Below are positions 1 through 10,415 of a DNA stretch of 64,000 nt, piece by piece. Origin of the DNA: Larkinella arboricola (lineage in GTDB: Bacteria; Bacteroidota; Bacteroidia; Cytophagales; Spirosomataceae); NCBI RefSeq assembly GCF_003259745.1, contig NZ_QLMC01000007.1, positions 62,001-126,000 on the forward strand. The letters are read 5' to 3'. The position numbers and the translations under genes were made by a program. Within the stretch, counting starts at the first letter, position 1. The number at the start of each line of letters is the position of its first letter. The notes under the pieces are model-generated. The model was not told the origin of the DNA, searched no databases, and saw only the letters and a list, made by a program, of their open reading frames with translations.

Positions 1-1943
<1,943 letters not shown>

Positions 1944-2081
1944 GGTATTTGTTGTTTGTCGTGCCGCAAAATTGGCCGCAGACTCGTTATTGGCCAAGTT
2001 TTTATCGACTCAACTGGCGATTTCCGATGCTGAACCGTATTATAGCGTATCTAAACCATACCGTTCAATCACCTTTCGCCC

Positions 2082-3176
2082 ATGACGCATCGCTCCTTTT
2101 TGCCGTTTTTTGCGCTGCTTTTCTGGTTTACCGCCCACGCCCAGTCGCCCTACAAACCGTGGATGATTGGCGAGTTTGCCAAACAGAATGCGGCCAACCC
2201 GGTTCTGGATGCCCGGAATACGAGTACGTTTGCCTGCCCGGTGCGGAAAGAAACCGTGCGTTGGGAAGAGAAGGACGTGTTTAATCCGGCGGTGGTGGTC
2301 AGAAAAGGCAAAATTCACATGATTTACCGCGCCGAAGATACCGTTGGCAAACACGCCGGAACCTCGCGGCTCGGACTGGCAACGAGCACCGACGGCCTGC
2401 ATTTCAAACGACGTCCGCAACCGGTTTTTTATCCCGATAACGACGCCATGAAACAGTACGAATGGGAGGGCGGCTGCGAAGACCCGCGCATTGTCGAAAG
2501 CCCGGGCCGGGTGTACGTGATGACCTACACATCCTACGACGGCGACAAAGCCCGGCTTTGCGTGGCTACTTCCCGGAACCTGATAAACTGGAAAAAGCAG
2601 GGGCTGGCGTTTGACGATCTGAAATACCGCAACGAATGGTCGAAATCGGGTTCGATTGTGTGCAAACGGATTGGCAGTCGGATAGTCGCCCAGAAGATCA
2701 ACGGCAAATACTGGATGTACTGGGGCGATCAGCCGCAGCTTTACTGCGCATCGTCGCCGGACCTGATTCACTGGACGCCGGTGGAAACGCCGAACGGCAA
2801 ACTCTACGCGGTGGCCGAACGACGCAAAGAGAAGCACGATTCCCGGTTGCTGGAACCCGGCCCGCCCGCGCTCATCACCCCCAACGGTATTGTTCTGCTC
2901 TACAACGGTATGAACCTGCCCAAAGACGGCGACCCCAATCTGCCCGAAGGAACCTATGCCGCCGGACAGTTGCTGTTTGATGCCAACGATCCGACTAAAT
3001 TGATCGACCGTTCGGAGACGTATTTCATGAAGCCCGATCAGCCGTATGAGATTGTCGGTCAGGTTAATAACGTCTGTTTTATCGAAGGTCTCGTTCCGTA
3101 CAAAGGCCGCTGGTTTTTATATTACGGAACCGCCGATTCCAAAATTGCCGTGGCGACGGCGGAGATAAAACCCTAA
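2082..3176 (+). CDS. Secreted glycoside hydrolase family 130-like protein
   Basis: 364 residues with a signal peptide (MTHRSFLPFFALLFWFTAHAQ). The body shows the five-bladed propeller pattern of GH130: YRAEDTVG, SRLGLATSTDGLHF, the segment EWEGGCEDPRI with the Asp near residue 134 expected to act as general acid, then VMTYTSYDG and LLYNGMN. GH130 contains beta-mannoside phosphorylases and hydrolases acting on beta-1,2- or beta-1,4-mannosides. Export argues for a hydrolase rather than a phosphorylase, because periplasmic phosphate would limit the latter; that is inference. It stands alone, with no SusC/D partner beside it. Confidence 0.82.
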   Translation: MTHRSFLPFFALLFWFTAHAQSPYKPWMIGEFAKQNAANPVLDARNTSTFACPVRKETVRWEEKDVFNPAVVVRKGKIHMIYRAEDTVGKHAGTSRLGLATSTDGLHFKRRPQPVFYPDNDAMKQYEWEGGCEDPRIVESPGRVYVMTYTSYDGDKARLCVATSRNLINWKKQGLAFDDLKYRNEWSKSGSIVCKRIGSRIVAQKINGKYWMYWGDQPQLYCASSPDLIHWTPVETPNGKLYAVAERRKEKHDSRLLEPGPPALITPNGIVLLYNGMNLPKDGDPNLPEGTYAAGQLLFDANDPTKLIDRSETYFMKPDQPYEIVGQVNNVCFIEGLVPYKGRWFLYYGTADSKIAVATAEIKP

Positions 3177-3371
3177 TACCGCTGCCCATTTGAAAAGGGA
3201 CCTGATCCGGAAAAACGGGAAACGCCCGGTCGGCTCCGGTATTCAATTCAGGGCAGCAATCCGACATTCTGGTTCTTACTTTTCGCAAATCAATCGGTTT
3301 TTCATCGGTTCGGAGCGGTCTCGATGCCATTTTTGCCCCGGCAACAAATACATCTACGCTGAAAAAGAACC

Positions 3372-4640
3372 ATGATTAACGTATTGCGCTACGGAATAGC
3401 CGGATGGCTATTGATTTGCAGTTTGAATGCCTGTCGTCCTGACCAGAACGACCCCGGGCCTGTAAAACCCGGTACCGAACAGCCCCAGGAGTCGGGCGAT
3501 GTAACCGAAGTAGGGCAGCCCCAGGGCGTCGCCGTCAGCAAACTCATCGGACCCGAGGGGGGCACGCTGGCTACCACGGATGGGCGGGTGCAACTGACCA
3601 TTCCGGCCGGGGCGGTGGATAAGGCTACGACCATTTCCATTCAGCCCATTAGCAATCATACGCCCAGCGGTGTGGGGGCATCGTATCGGTTTCTGCCCGA
3701 TGGACTCCAGTTTAGCAAACCGGCGGTTTTGACGTTTCAATACACGGATTCTGACGTAAAAGACAGCGATCCATCGGCCCTGGGAATTGCCTATCAGCGA
3801 ACAAATAAAATCTGGTATGCCGTTCCCGGAAAACAGGTTGATAAGCAGAAACGGGAGGTGTCGGTATCGATGCCCCACTTCAGCGACTGGAGTTTGTTTG
3901 AAGAGTTTTACCTCACTACCCAGGCCGGAAACAACGTTGGCTTTCTGAATTATGGGGAGTCCGTAACCCTCGAAATTGTTCAAATCGCTCCGTTAACCGG
4001 AAAAGGTGAGGAACCGCTGATCATAAAAATAACGGGTGGGCCGACGAATTCCGGTTTGAAATGGTCGTTGATCGGGGACGGCAATCTGACCCCGCAGACC
4101 TACACGGCCACCTACACCGCCCCGCGTTCAATGCCGAAGCAGAACCCGGTGACGGTTTCCGTTGAGCTGACGTTTACCAACAGCCCGGCCAAACTGATTC
4201 TGGTGCGGGAGTTTTTTATCGGTCCCGGTTACGTCAAAATCAACTTTCTGGGGCAGGAGCGCATCTACACCCTGGGCGTCTTCCTGGACGATGAAGAACC
4301 GGAATATTCGGCCATTGTGGGCGGAACACCTTCGGAAATGTTCAGCATCAATTTCAGCAACGGGAAGGAGGGGAGCGTGCTGCGGTTTCACGATGAGGCA
4401 GAGTCGGGAAAATGCCGCGTCAATTTTGAGTACAACAACGGCAAGCAATACGACTCCGGACACGACTGGTGTAACGGCGAGGATATGATTGCCAACGGAC
4501 AGGTCGTATTGGAACGATACGAGCCGGGTAAATTTGTAAAAGGCACCATCTCGGGCAATCTGATTGATTACGAGGACCTGTGTACCAAATCAGGCCCGCC
4601 CATCACCGGAGAGTTTTTCGTCAGGGCCATGCCGAAGTAG
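3372..4640 (+). CDS. Lipoprotein with ZU5 domain
   Basis: 422 residues. The N-terminus (MINVLRYGIAGWLLICSLNAC) is a lipoprotein signal followed by a Pro/Asp/Gln-rich linker. Residues of about 50-170 carry a ZU5-type domain: IGPEGGTLATTDGRVQLTIP, then AVDKATTISIQPI, YRFLPDGLQFSKPAVLTFQY and the closing MPHFSDWSLFE. The C-terminal half is an unassigned beta-rich region with two Cys pairs. ZU5 domains in Bacteroidota surface proteins are thought to be structural or binding modules. No enzymatic motif is visible. The gene ends at a strong hairpin shared with the convergent ABC gene. Confidence 0.75.
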   Translation: MINVLRYGIAGWLLICSLNACRPDQNDPGPVKPGTEQPQESGDVTEVGQPQGVAVSKLIGPEGGTLATTDGRVQLTIPAGAVDKATTISIQPISNHTPSGVGASYRFLPDGLQFSKPAVLTFQYTDSDVKDSDPSALGIAYQRTNKIWYAVPGKQVDKQKREVSVSMPHFSDWSLFEEFYLTTQAGNNVGFLNYGESVTLEIVQIAPLTGKGEEPLIIKITGGPTNSGLKWSLIGDGNLTPQTYTATYTAPRSMPKQNPVTVSVELTFTNSPAKLILVREFFIGPGYVKINFLGQERIYTLGVFLDDEEPEYSAIVGGTPSEMFSINFSNGKEGSVLRFHDEAESGKCRVNFEYNNGKQYDSGHDWCNGEDMIANGQVVLERYEPGKFVKGTISGNLIDYEDLCTKSGPPITGEFFVRAMPK

Positions 4641-4664
4641 GCCAACAGCGCCCGCAATGGCGTA

Positions 4665-4722
4665 AAAGGCTAACCGAAAACGTGACAAAATAGCGCAGCT
4701 ACAACGTTTCCGGTTAGCCTTT
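4665..4722. terminator. Bidirectional terminator
   Basis: Two 18-base arms (AAAGGCTAACCG.. and ..CGGTTAGCCTTT), pairing with one mismatch, lie between two convergent genes. A-rich and T-rich flanks on the two strands fit intrinsic termination in both directions. Confidence 0.8.
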
Positions 4723-4729
4723 ATTGATT

Positions 4730-6235
4730 TTAATCAAACGCTTCAATCGATCCTTTTCCCGCATCCAGCCGCAGCACCTGCGTAACGCACCGGGGGATTT
4801 CTTCAGCATAGTGCGACACGTACAGCAACGTCCGGTCGGACGACTGGCACAGTTCATCGACCAGATCCCGGAAGCGGATGATGTGGGCCGGGTCGAGGTT
4901 CTGGCAGGGCTCGTCCAGCACCAGCAGGGGCGGGTTTTTTACCAGTGCCCGGGCCAGTAGCACCCAGCGTTGTTCGCCCGTTGAGAGTTGTGAAAGCCGT
5001 TTGTCGCGCAGGTGCTGAATCCGCAGCAAATCCAGCATGAAATCAATTTGTTCGGTTTGCTCCGGCGTCGTTTTGCGAAACAGGCCCGCCGTATCGAACA
5101 GCCCCGATGCGACTACTTTCCAGACCGATTGTTCGCGGGGAAAATACAGGTGCAGTTCGGGCGACACAAAACCAATGTTGCGTTTGATGTCCCAGATGCT
5201 TTCACCGGACCCCCGTTTGCGGTCAAATAATTCGTAATCATTGCGGTATCCCTGCGGGTTGTCGGCGGTAATCAGGCTCAGGAGCGTCGATTTGCCCGAA
5301 CCGTTCGGCCCCAGAACGGCCCATTTGTCGCCCCGGCGTACCTGCCAGTTGATGTCTTCCAAAACCGTCTTTTCGCCATAATTTACCGTTACATTCCGCA
5401 TCCGGATGGCATACTCGAACGCGCTGGCCGAGGTGTTCAGCCAGCGGGGGAGCAGGGCCGGATCGGTAAGGGTTTCGGGGGCCGATTCGGACAGGGCGGG
5501 CCTGTCTGCTTTCGGTCCCTGCCAGTTGATTTGTCCGTCGGCCAGTTCCGCAACGTGCGTAATGCAGTCGGGAATTTCGCGGGGTGTGGTTGCCAGCACC
5601 AGCGTTGTGCCTTCGGCAGCAATGCGGTTCAGAATACCGTGTAACCGCTCCCGGCTGGCTACATCCAGCCCACCAAACGGGTTATCGAGCAGCAGGATTT
5701 TGGGCCGGCGCAGCAGCGAACGCGCCAGCAACGTCCGGCGGGTTTCGCCGTTGGAGAGCGAGGTGAGCCGCCGGTTCATCAGGTGCGTGATGTGTACCCA
5801 CTCCGCCACTTCGGCCAGCCACGCTTCCGGGTACGCCGGGGGCGGCAGCGTGACAGACTGGGCGTCGATGGTTCCCGTGGGTTTGATCTGATTCTGCAAT
5901 ACCTCCCAGACCGTCGGGGCTTCTTCGGCGGCATCGGCGTTAAACCGCTGCTGGTAAAACTGGGCCGACGACGCCACTTTCCGGTCAAACTGATAGTCAT
6001 TGGCAACCTGTTCGACGGCTTCGCGCAACGGTCCGACCGGGTGCCGGTACTGACCGTCTGCCACCGGAATCCGCCCGCTCAGCGCATCCAGCAGCGAGCT
6101 TTTGCCGGAGCCGGTTGCTCCCAGAACGGCCCAGTTTTCGCCCGCCCGGAGCGACCAGTCGAGGTGTTGCAGAACAAGGCCGGTGGGTCGGCGAACGGTA
6201 GCATTTTGCAGGGAAAGTAAAGGAGTAACGGTCAT
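4730..6235 (-). CDS. ModF-like protein with two fused ABC ATPase domains
   Basis: 501 residues made of two ABC cassettes. Domain 1 has GATGSGKSS, signature SLSNGETRR and a Walker B ending ILLLDNPFGGLD, where the usual catalytic Glu is Asn. Domain 2 has GPNGSGKST, QLSTGEQRW, LLVLDEPCQNLD and VSHYAEEIP. There are no membrane segments and no permease gene nearby. The arrangement matches ModF/PhrA-type proteins, whose role is poorly defined (once linked to molybdate or photorepair). The D-N change in the first Walker B suggests a degenerate site there and an active site in domain 2, as in other asymmetric ABC proteins; this is inference. Confidence 0.82.
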   Translation of the reverse strand: MTVTPLLSLQNATVRRPTGLVLQHLDWSLRAGENWAVLGATGSGKSSLLDALSGRIPVADGQYRHPVGPLREAVEQVANDYQFDRKVASSAQFYQQRFNADAAEEAPTVWEVLQNQIKPTGTIDAQSVTLPPPAYPEAWLAEVAEWVHITHLMNRRLTSLSNGETRRTLLARSLLRRPKILLLDNPFGGLDVASRERLHGILNRIAAEGTTLVLATTPREIPDCITHVAELADGQINWQGPKADRPALSESAPETLTDPALLPRWLNTSASAFEYAIRMRNVTVNYGEKTVLEDINWQVRRGDKWAVLGPNGSGKSTLLSLITADNPQGYRNDYELFDRKRGSGESIWDIKRNIGFVSPELHLYFPREQSVWKVVASGLFDTAGLFRKTTPEQTEQIDFMLDLLRIQHLRDKRLSQLSTGEQRWVLLARALVKNPPLLVLDEPCQNLDPAHIIRFRDLVDELCQSSDRTLLYVSHYAEEIPRCVTQVLRLDAGKGSIEAFD

Positions 6236-6280
6236 TGACGATCATTTTGAACCCCCAAACTTAGCAAGACCGGTAAAAAA

Positions 6281-7018
6281 TCAGACCGTCGATTTGGATT
6301 TATCTTTTGCGCGGGCGGTTTTTTTCCGGGAACGAGTCGGTACCGTGGCCTTTTCTAAAACCTCGGCTTCGCGCAGGCCACCCCGGTTTTGGGCCTTGAC
6401 CAACGGTACCGGAAGGGCCGACAGCAGCACCTCGTCGAACCGGCGGGCCATGTCGGCAATGGTCTGGGCTTTGTCCGAACCGTTAATAATAGAACGGGCT
6501 TTTTCGTATTCGGGCGGCTGGTTGTCCCGGATGAACTGATCGAGCCGTCTGCCGGTAAACCAGCCTTCTTTCATGCCTTGTACGGCAATTCGATAGGCCA
6601 GGGGCGGATTTTTGGCCAAAGCCGGATCGCCGGTCAGATCGACGTTCAGAAAGCTACCCGCCCGCCGGTAATTGGCCCGACCCGTCAGCTGCACATAGCC
6701 CCGGCCTTTGAACCGGGCACCGTCGCCGGGCTCGGTATTGCCCAGCACTTTCCCCACTTTGGTTTGCGGTCCATAAAGTCTGTTGAACCGTTCGATGGTG
6801 CCAAATTCATCGATGGGCTCCATCGTGTGCGCGGTTTCCCATTTGAAGGTTGCCAGACAGTAGGCCAGTTGCCGACGGTCTTTTTCCGAGTTGGTAAAGC
6901 GATCATCCTGCTCGATCTGGTCGATCAGAAAATCGAGGGCGTCCACCAGCGGCTGCGTCAGCTTACCGAAGCGGTTGCGGTACGTGTCGAAGAATTTTTT
7001 TCGGTCGAAGGATAACAT
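6281..7018 (-). CDS. GH19 chitinase/lysozyme-like glycoside hydrolase
   Basis: 245 residues when started at MLSFDRKKFFDTYRNRFG; a longer frame upstream lacks similarity and is left out. The segment LAYCLATFKWETAHTMEPI carries the first acidic residue expected of the GH19/lysozyme fold, and RFKGRGYVQLTGRANYRRAG is the strongly conserved GH19 signature. The C-terminus is a basic tail (RSRKKTARAKDKSKS). No signal peptide is evident, so the protein may act in the cytoplasm, be released by lysis, or use another export route. Similar proteins are annotated as chitinase class I or phage-type endolysin. No phage genes adjoin it here. Confidence 0.75.
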   Translation of the reverse strand: MLSFDRKKFFDTYRNRFGKLTQPLVDALDFLIDQIEQDDRFTNSEKDRRQLAYCLATFKWETAHTMEPIDEFGTIERFNRLYGPQTKVGKVLGNTEPGDGARFKGRGYVQLTGRANYRRAGSFLNVDLTGDPALAKNPPLAYRIAVQGMKEGWFTGRRLDQFIRDNQPPEYEKARSIINGSDKAQTIADMARRFDEVLLSALPVPLVKAQNRGGLREAEVLEKATVPTRSRKKTARAKDKSKSTV

Positions 7019-7148
7019 GGCGGTTGAAAGAATAGAGATTGGTAACGTCATACAAAAGGTAGCAGGAAACAAAGTTTGAATTGTAATCCTTTTATTTTTC
7101 GGTAGTTGCGTTTTCGTTACCGGCATCTCCCCGATAAACTCTGATCCG

Positions 7149-7168
7149 CTCTGATCAACTCTGTGCAA
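7149..7168. repeat. Copy of dispersed repeat (CTCTGAT.AACTCTGTG)
   Basis: The 20-mer here matches 18 of 20 positions with the arms of the long hairpin at 45649-45733. A related piece (gataaactctgat) lies immediately before it. It is intergenic, between a GH19-like gene and the GH127 gene. Confidence 0.6.
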
Positions 7169-7175
7169 CAACCCT

Positions 7176-7183
7176 TATTTTTG
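7176..7183 (+). promoter_or_regulatory. Candidate -7 element for GH127 gene
   Basis: TATTTTTG fits the Bacteroidota -7 consensus TAnnTTTG and lies 27 bases before the ATG at 7211. No good -33 TTTG is seen at the usual spacing, so the call is weak. Confidence 0.3.
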
Positions 7184-7210
7184 ATTAAACTTTTATGATT
7201 CCTAAACTCC

Positions 7211-9181
7211 ATGACCATTCGACTTCCCATTCTTGCCACGCTTCTGGTCAGCACGATAAACCTTGCTACCCACGCGCAAGTCCCCGTCCGGCGGTTTGAA
7301 CCCGTTAGTTTTTCGCAGGTTACCGTCACCGACCACTTCTGGCGGCCAAAACTCGATAAAGTAGCCACGGCAACCCTGCAAGCCTGCATTGTGCAGACGG
7401 AGCAGAAGTCGGGGCGCATCCGGAATTTTGAGAAGGTGCAGCGCGGAAAACACGAAAAACACGAAGGCATTTATTACGACGACAGCGACGTGTACAAAGC
7501 CCTCGAAGCCATCGCTTACTCGCTGAAAAACCGCCCGGATGCCGAACTGGAAAAGAAAGCCGACGAGTGGATCGACAAGATTGCAGCCGCCCAGCAACCC
7601 GACGGTTATCTGAATACGTATTACACGCTCGTGGGGCTGGACAAACGCTGGACCGATATGGAAAAGCACGAAGATTATTGCGCCGGTCACCTCATCGAAG
7701 CCGCCGTGGCGTATTACAACACCACCGGCAAACGCAAGCTGCTAGATGTGGCCATCCGGTTTGCCGATCACATCGACGCGACGTTCCGGCAGGCGAACCG
7801 CCCCTGGGTGACAGGGCACCAGGAGATTGAACTGGCCCTGATGAAGCTCTACCACCAGACCCGAAACGACCGCTACCTGAAACTGGCCGACTGGTTTCTG
7901 GACCAGCGCGGGCGGGGTTTTGGCAAAGGCAAAATCTGGGACGACTGGAAAAATCCGGATTACTGCCAGGACGGTCTGCCGGTCAAAGCGCAGAAGGAAA
8001 TCACCGGCCATGCCGTACGGGCCATGTATCTCTACACCGGGGCCGCCGACGTGGCCGCTACCACCCAGGACGCTGGTTATATGAACGCCATGAAAACCGT
8101 CTGGGAAGATGTGGTGTACCGCAATATGTACATCACGGGCGGTATTGGTTCGTCGGGGAAAAATGAAGGGTTTTCGGTGGATTATGACCTGCCCAACGAA
8201 TCGGCTTACTGCGAAACCTGCGCGTCGGTCGGGATGGTGTTCTGGAACCAGCGCATGAACCTGCTCACCGGTGAGGCTAAGTACATCGACGTGCTGGAAC
8301 GGAGCCTGTACAATGGGGCGCTGGACGGCCTGAGCCTGAGCGGGGACCGGTTTTTCTACGGCAATCCGCTGGCATCCAGTGGCAACAATGCCCGGAGTGA
8401 GTGGTTCGGAACGGCCTGCTGCCCCTCGAACATCGCCCGGCTGGTGGCTTCGCTCGGGGACTATATTTACGGCAAAAACGACTCCGGTATCTGGGTCAAT
8501 CTGTACATCGGCAGCAACACAACCCTTAAAATTGGCAAAACCGATGTACCTCTTCAGATGGAAACCAATTATCCGTGGGAGGGTAGTGTGCGGCTGACGG
8601 TCAACCCGGCCAGAAAGACGCCGTATGCGCTCCGTTTGCGGATTCCGGGTTGGGTGAGCAACGTGCCCGTGCCGGGCGATCTGTACCGGTTTGCGGACGA
8701 AAGCAAAGCCGCCTTTACCATTAAACTCAACGGAAAACCGGTTGAGTACAAGGAAGAAAACGGGTATGCCGTCATCAGCCGGACCTGGCAGAAAGGCGAC
8801 GTAATTGAGTTAAACCTGCCGATGGAGGTAAAACGCGTGGCCGCCCGCAAAGAACTCGTAGCCGCCAACGACCGGGTGGCCATTCAGCGCGGGCCGCTGG
8901 TCTACTGCGTGGAGGGAGCCGATAACAACGGCCAGGCCTGGAACCTGCTGGTACCCGATCAAACGACGTTTACGACCCAGGCGTATCAGGTCCTTACCGA
9001 ACCCGTTGTGGCTATTCAGGCAAACCTGCCGGTAGTCGGGCCGTCGGCGGATGGGACGAGTGTGGTTACCGAAAAGAAAACCGTCACGGCAATTCCCTAT
9101 TACGTGTGGGCCAACCGGGGCAAAAGTCCGATGCAGGTCTGGCTGCCCACGAAAGCCAAACAGGTGAAACTGGTGGACTAA
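7211..9181 (+). CDS. GH127 beta-L-arabinofuranosidase-like protein, secreted
   Basis: 656 residues with a signal peptide (MTIRLPILATLLVSTINLATHA). The catalytic (alpha/alpha)6 barrel shows DDSDVYKALEAIAYSL and QPDGYLNTYYT. The zinc and catalytic residues of the HypBA1 type are present: Glu335 and Cys337 in YCETCAS, and Cys403-Cys404 in TACCPSNIAR. Known GH127 enzymes release beta-L-arabinofuranose, with Cys as the nucleophile. The C-terminal third is the usual pair of beta-sandwich domains. Related families (GH146 and others) share the fold, so the exact substrate is open; plant hydroxyproline-linked arabinans or pectic side chains are the natural guess. It ends at a strong terminator. Confidence 0.87.
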   Translation: MTIRLPILATLLVSTINLATHAQVPVRRFEPVSFSQVTVTDHFWRPKLDKVATATLQACIVQTEQKSGRIRNFEKVQRGKHEKHEGIYYDDSDVYKALEAIAYSLKNRPDAELEKKADEWIDKIAAAQQPDGYLNTYYTLVGLDKRWTDMEKHEDYCAGHLIEAAVAYYNTTGKRKLLDVAIRFADHIDATFRQANRPWVTGHQEIELALMKLYHQTRNDRYLKLADWFLDQRGRGFGKGKIWDDWKNPDYCQDGLPVKAQKEITGHAVRAMYLYTGAADVAATTQDAGYMNAMKTVWEDVVYRNMYITGGIGSSGKNEGFSVDYDLPNESAYCETCASVGMVFWNQRMNLLTGEAKYIDVLERSLYNGALDGLSLSGDRFFYGNPLASSGNNARSEWFGTACCPSNIARLVASLGDYIYGKNDSGIWVNLYIGSNTTLKIGKTDVPLQMETNYPWEGSVRLTVNPARKTPYALRLRIPGWVSNVPVPGDLYRFADESKAAFTIKLNGKPVEYKEENGYAVISRTWQKGDVIELNLPMEVKRVAARKELVAANDRVAIQRGPLVYCVEGADNNGQAWNLLVPDQTTFTTQAYQVLTEPVVAIQANLPVVGPSADGTSVVTEKKTVTAIPYYVWANRGKSPMQVWLPTKAKQVKLVD

Positions 9182-9205
9182 GGAATCAGGACAGGTAGAG
9201 ACGTA

Positions 9206-9241
9206 CTAAAAAACCGGCCTTGCTCAAGGCCGGTTTTTTAG
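9206..9241. terminator. Bidirectional terminator
   Basis: Perfect 16-bp stem (CTAAAAAACCGGCCTT and its complement) around a four-base GCTC loop, with A and T tracts at the ends, between the convergent GH127 and thioredoxin-reductase-like genes. Confidence 0.9.
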
Positions 9242-9256
9242 TAGAAAGCAATACGC

Positions 9257-10168
9257 TTAAAAATTCTCTTCGAACAGTTCCATATTGATGGCAAAGGCGG
9301 CTTGCAGGCCGCTGTGGGCCGCGACCAGAACCTGCCGCATCATGGTGTGCGTATCACCTGCCGCAAATACCCCTTTCACGGTGGTTTTACCCGCCCCATC
9401 AATAATCACCAGACCTTTTTCGTCCAGCGCGCAACCCAGTTGTCCGGCCAGATCGGAAGTCTGCCGTAGCGTCGGGTGGGCGTAAAGAGCGTCGAGCGGC
9501 AGGGCGGTCTGGTCGGCTAGTTCCAGCGCCTGAAGCTGGCCGTTCTGGTGCTGGAGGGCCACGATGGGCGTTTCCAGAATCCGGATACCGTGCTGGCGAA
9601 GTTTGGCGGTTTGGTCCAGCGTCAGCGTCGAAGGTCCATTGGTGAACAGGGTCAGCCCCGGATTCCAGTGCTGAATCTTTTTAACCATTTCGAAACCCGC
9701 ATCGCCATTCCCCAACACCCCGACGGCTTTATCCTTAACCTCATAACCGTGGCAAAACGGGCAGTGCAGAACCGAAATTCCCCAACATTCGGCAAAACCG
9801 GGCAGGTCGGGCAACACATCCTTCAAGCCCGTGGCTAACAAAAGCCGTTGGGCGGTGAACGTTTCCCCGGTATGGGTTGTGACGATAAAACCGTCGCCGG
9901 AGCGCGTGGCCTTCGTTACGGTAGCGTCCCGAAACTGAACGGTGGGGTAGGCCAGGGCCTGCTGGCGGGCGATGGCGGAGAGTTGGGCGGGCGTCTCGCC
10001 GTCGCGGGTCAGAAAGCTGTGCGAATGGGGCGTCTGCCGGTTGGCGGGCTGGCCATTGTCCAGCACCAGCACCGTCCGCAGTGACCGGCCCAGGAGCAAA
10101 GCCGCACTCAGACCGGCGTAACTGCCCCCGACGATAATCACGTCAAAGGGAGGAGTTGATGAATTCAT
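9257..10168 (-). CDS. Thioredoxin reductase-like NAD(P)/FAD-dependent oxidoreductase
   Basis: 303 residues. The N-terminal FAD motif is DVIIVGGSYAGLSAALLLGR, the redox CxxC is in HCPFCHGYE, the NAD(P) site is GVLGNGDAGFEM and the second FAD motif is GVFAAGDTHT. Length and order are those of the low-molecular-weight thioredoxin reductase family. Residues around the CxxC (CPFCHG rather than CATCDG) place it among TrxB-like proteins that need not act on thioredoxin, such as the DIM/gliotoxin-reductase type. Expression is probably controlled by the palindrome at 10248-10288, which covers its promoter. The electron acceptor is unknown. Confidence 0.85.
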   Translation of the reverse strand: MNSSTPPFDVIIVGGSYAGLSAALLLGRSLRTVLVLDNGQPANRQTPHSHSFLTRDGETPAQLSAIARQQALAYPTVQFRDATVTKATRSGDGFIVTTHTGETFTAQRLLLATGLKDVLPDLPGFAECWGISVLHCPFCHGYEVKDKAVGVLGNGDAGFEMVKKIQHWNPGLTLFTNGPSTLTLDQTAKLRQHGIRILETPIVALQHQNGQLQALELADQTALPLDALYAHPTLRQTSDLAGQLGCALDEKGLVIIDGAGKTTVKGVFAAGDTHTMMRQVLVAAHSGLQAAFAINMELFEENF

Positions 10169-10236
10169 AAGCAGGATCGACTATTCTGTAAGAAGTTGCC
10201 ATGTGAATGTGCGTTTCGTGAAACACGGATGAAATG

Positions 10237-10265
10237 CAAAAGTAACTAAAAATTAGTTTATGCAA
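10237..10265 (-). promoter_or_regulatory. Promoter of the thioredoxin reductase-like gene
   Basis: On the minus strand, TTG (10265-10263) is followed after 18 bases by TACTTTTG (10244-10237), a full match to the Bacteroidota -7 consensus TAnnTTTG. Transcription would start near 10230, about 60 bases before the ATG. Confidence 0.6.
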
Positions 10266-10288
10266 CATTGTTGCATAAACTAATTTTT
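10248..10288. promoter_or_regulatory. 41-bp perfect palindrome, probable operator
   Basis: Two 20-base arms mirror each other exactly around T10268. The core TGCAACATTGTTGCA has the 7-1-7 layout seen in Fur/Zur/PerR-type boxes, and flanking TAGTTTA and AATTTTT extend it. It covers the -33 element and spacer of the leftward promoter, which suits a repressor site. It could also form a hairpin in a rightward transcript towards the HAD gene. The binding protein is not identifiable from the window. Confidence 0.65.
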
Positions 10289-10415
10289 GGGTATTTCAAA
10301 ATGGGTCATGGTGGGAGCAAGTGAGTTTAACCAAAAGCACCGGGCGGTGAAATGGATAATTTTTAAGTTATTGGGGCCTGAATTGAAAATTGTTGTTGTA
10401 ACGCCATTTGCCTTC

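Noticed and set aside
6281-7018. GH19-like gene as evidence of a prophage
   Set aside because: No other phage gene, integrase or attachment site is near; stand-alone GH19 genes are common in Bacteroidota.
7181-7191. GATTAAAC half-site resembling the LacI operator upstream of GH127
   Set aside because: Only one half of the palindrome is present and it is far from the regulator; chance is likely in AT-rich DNA.
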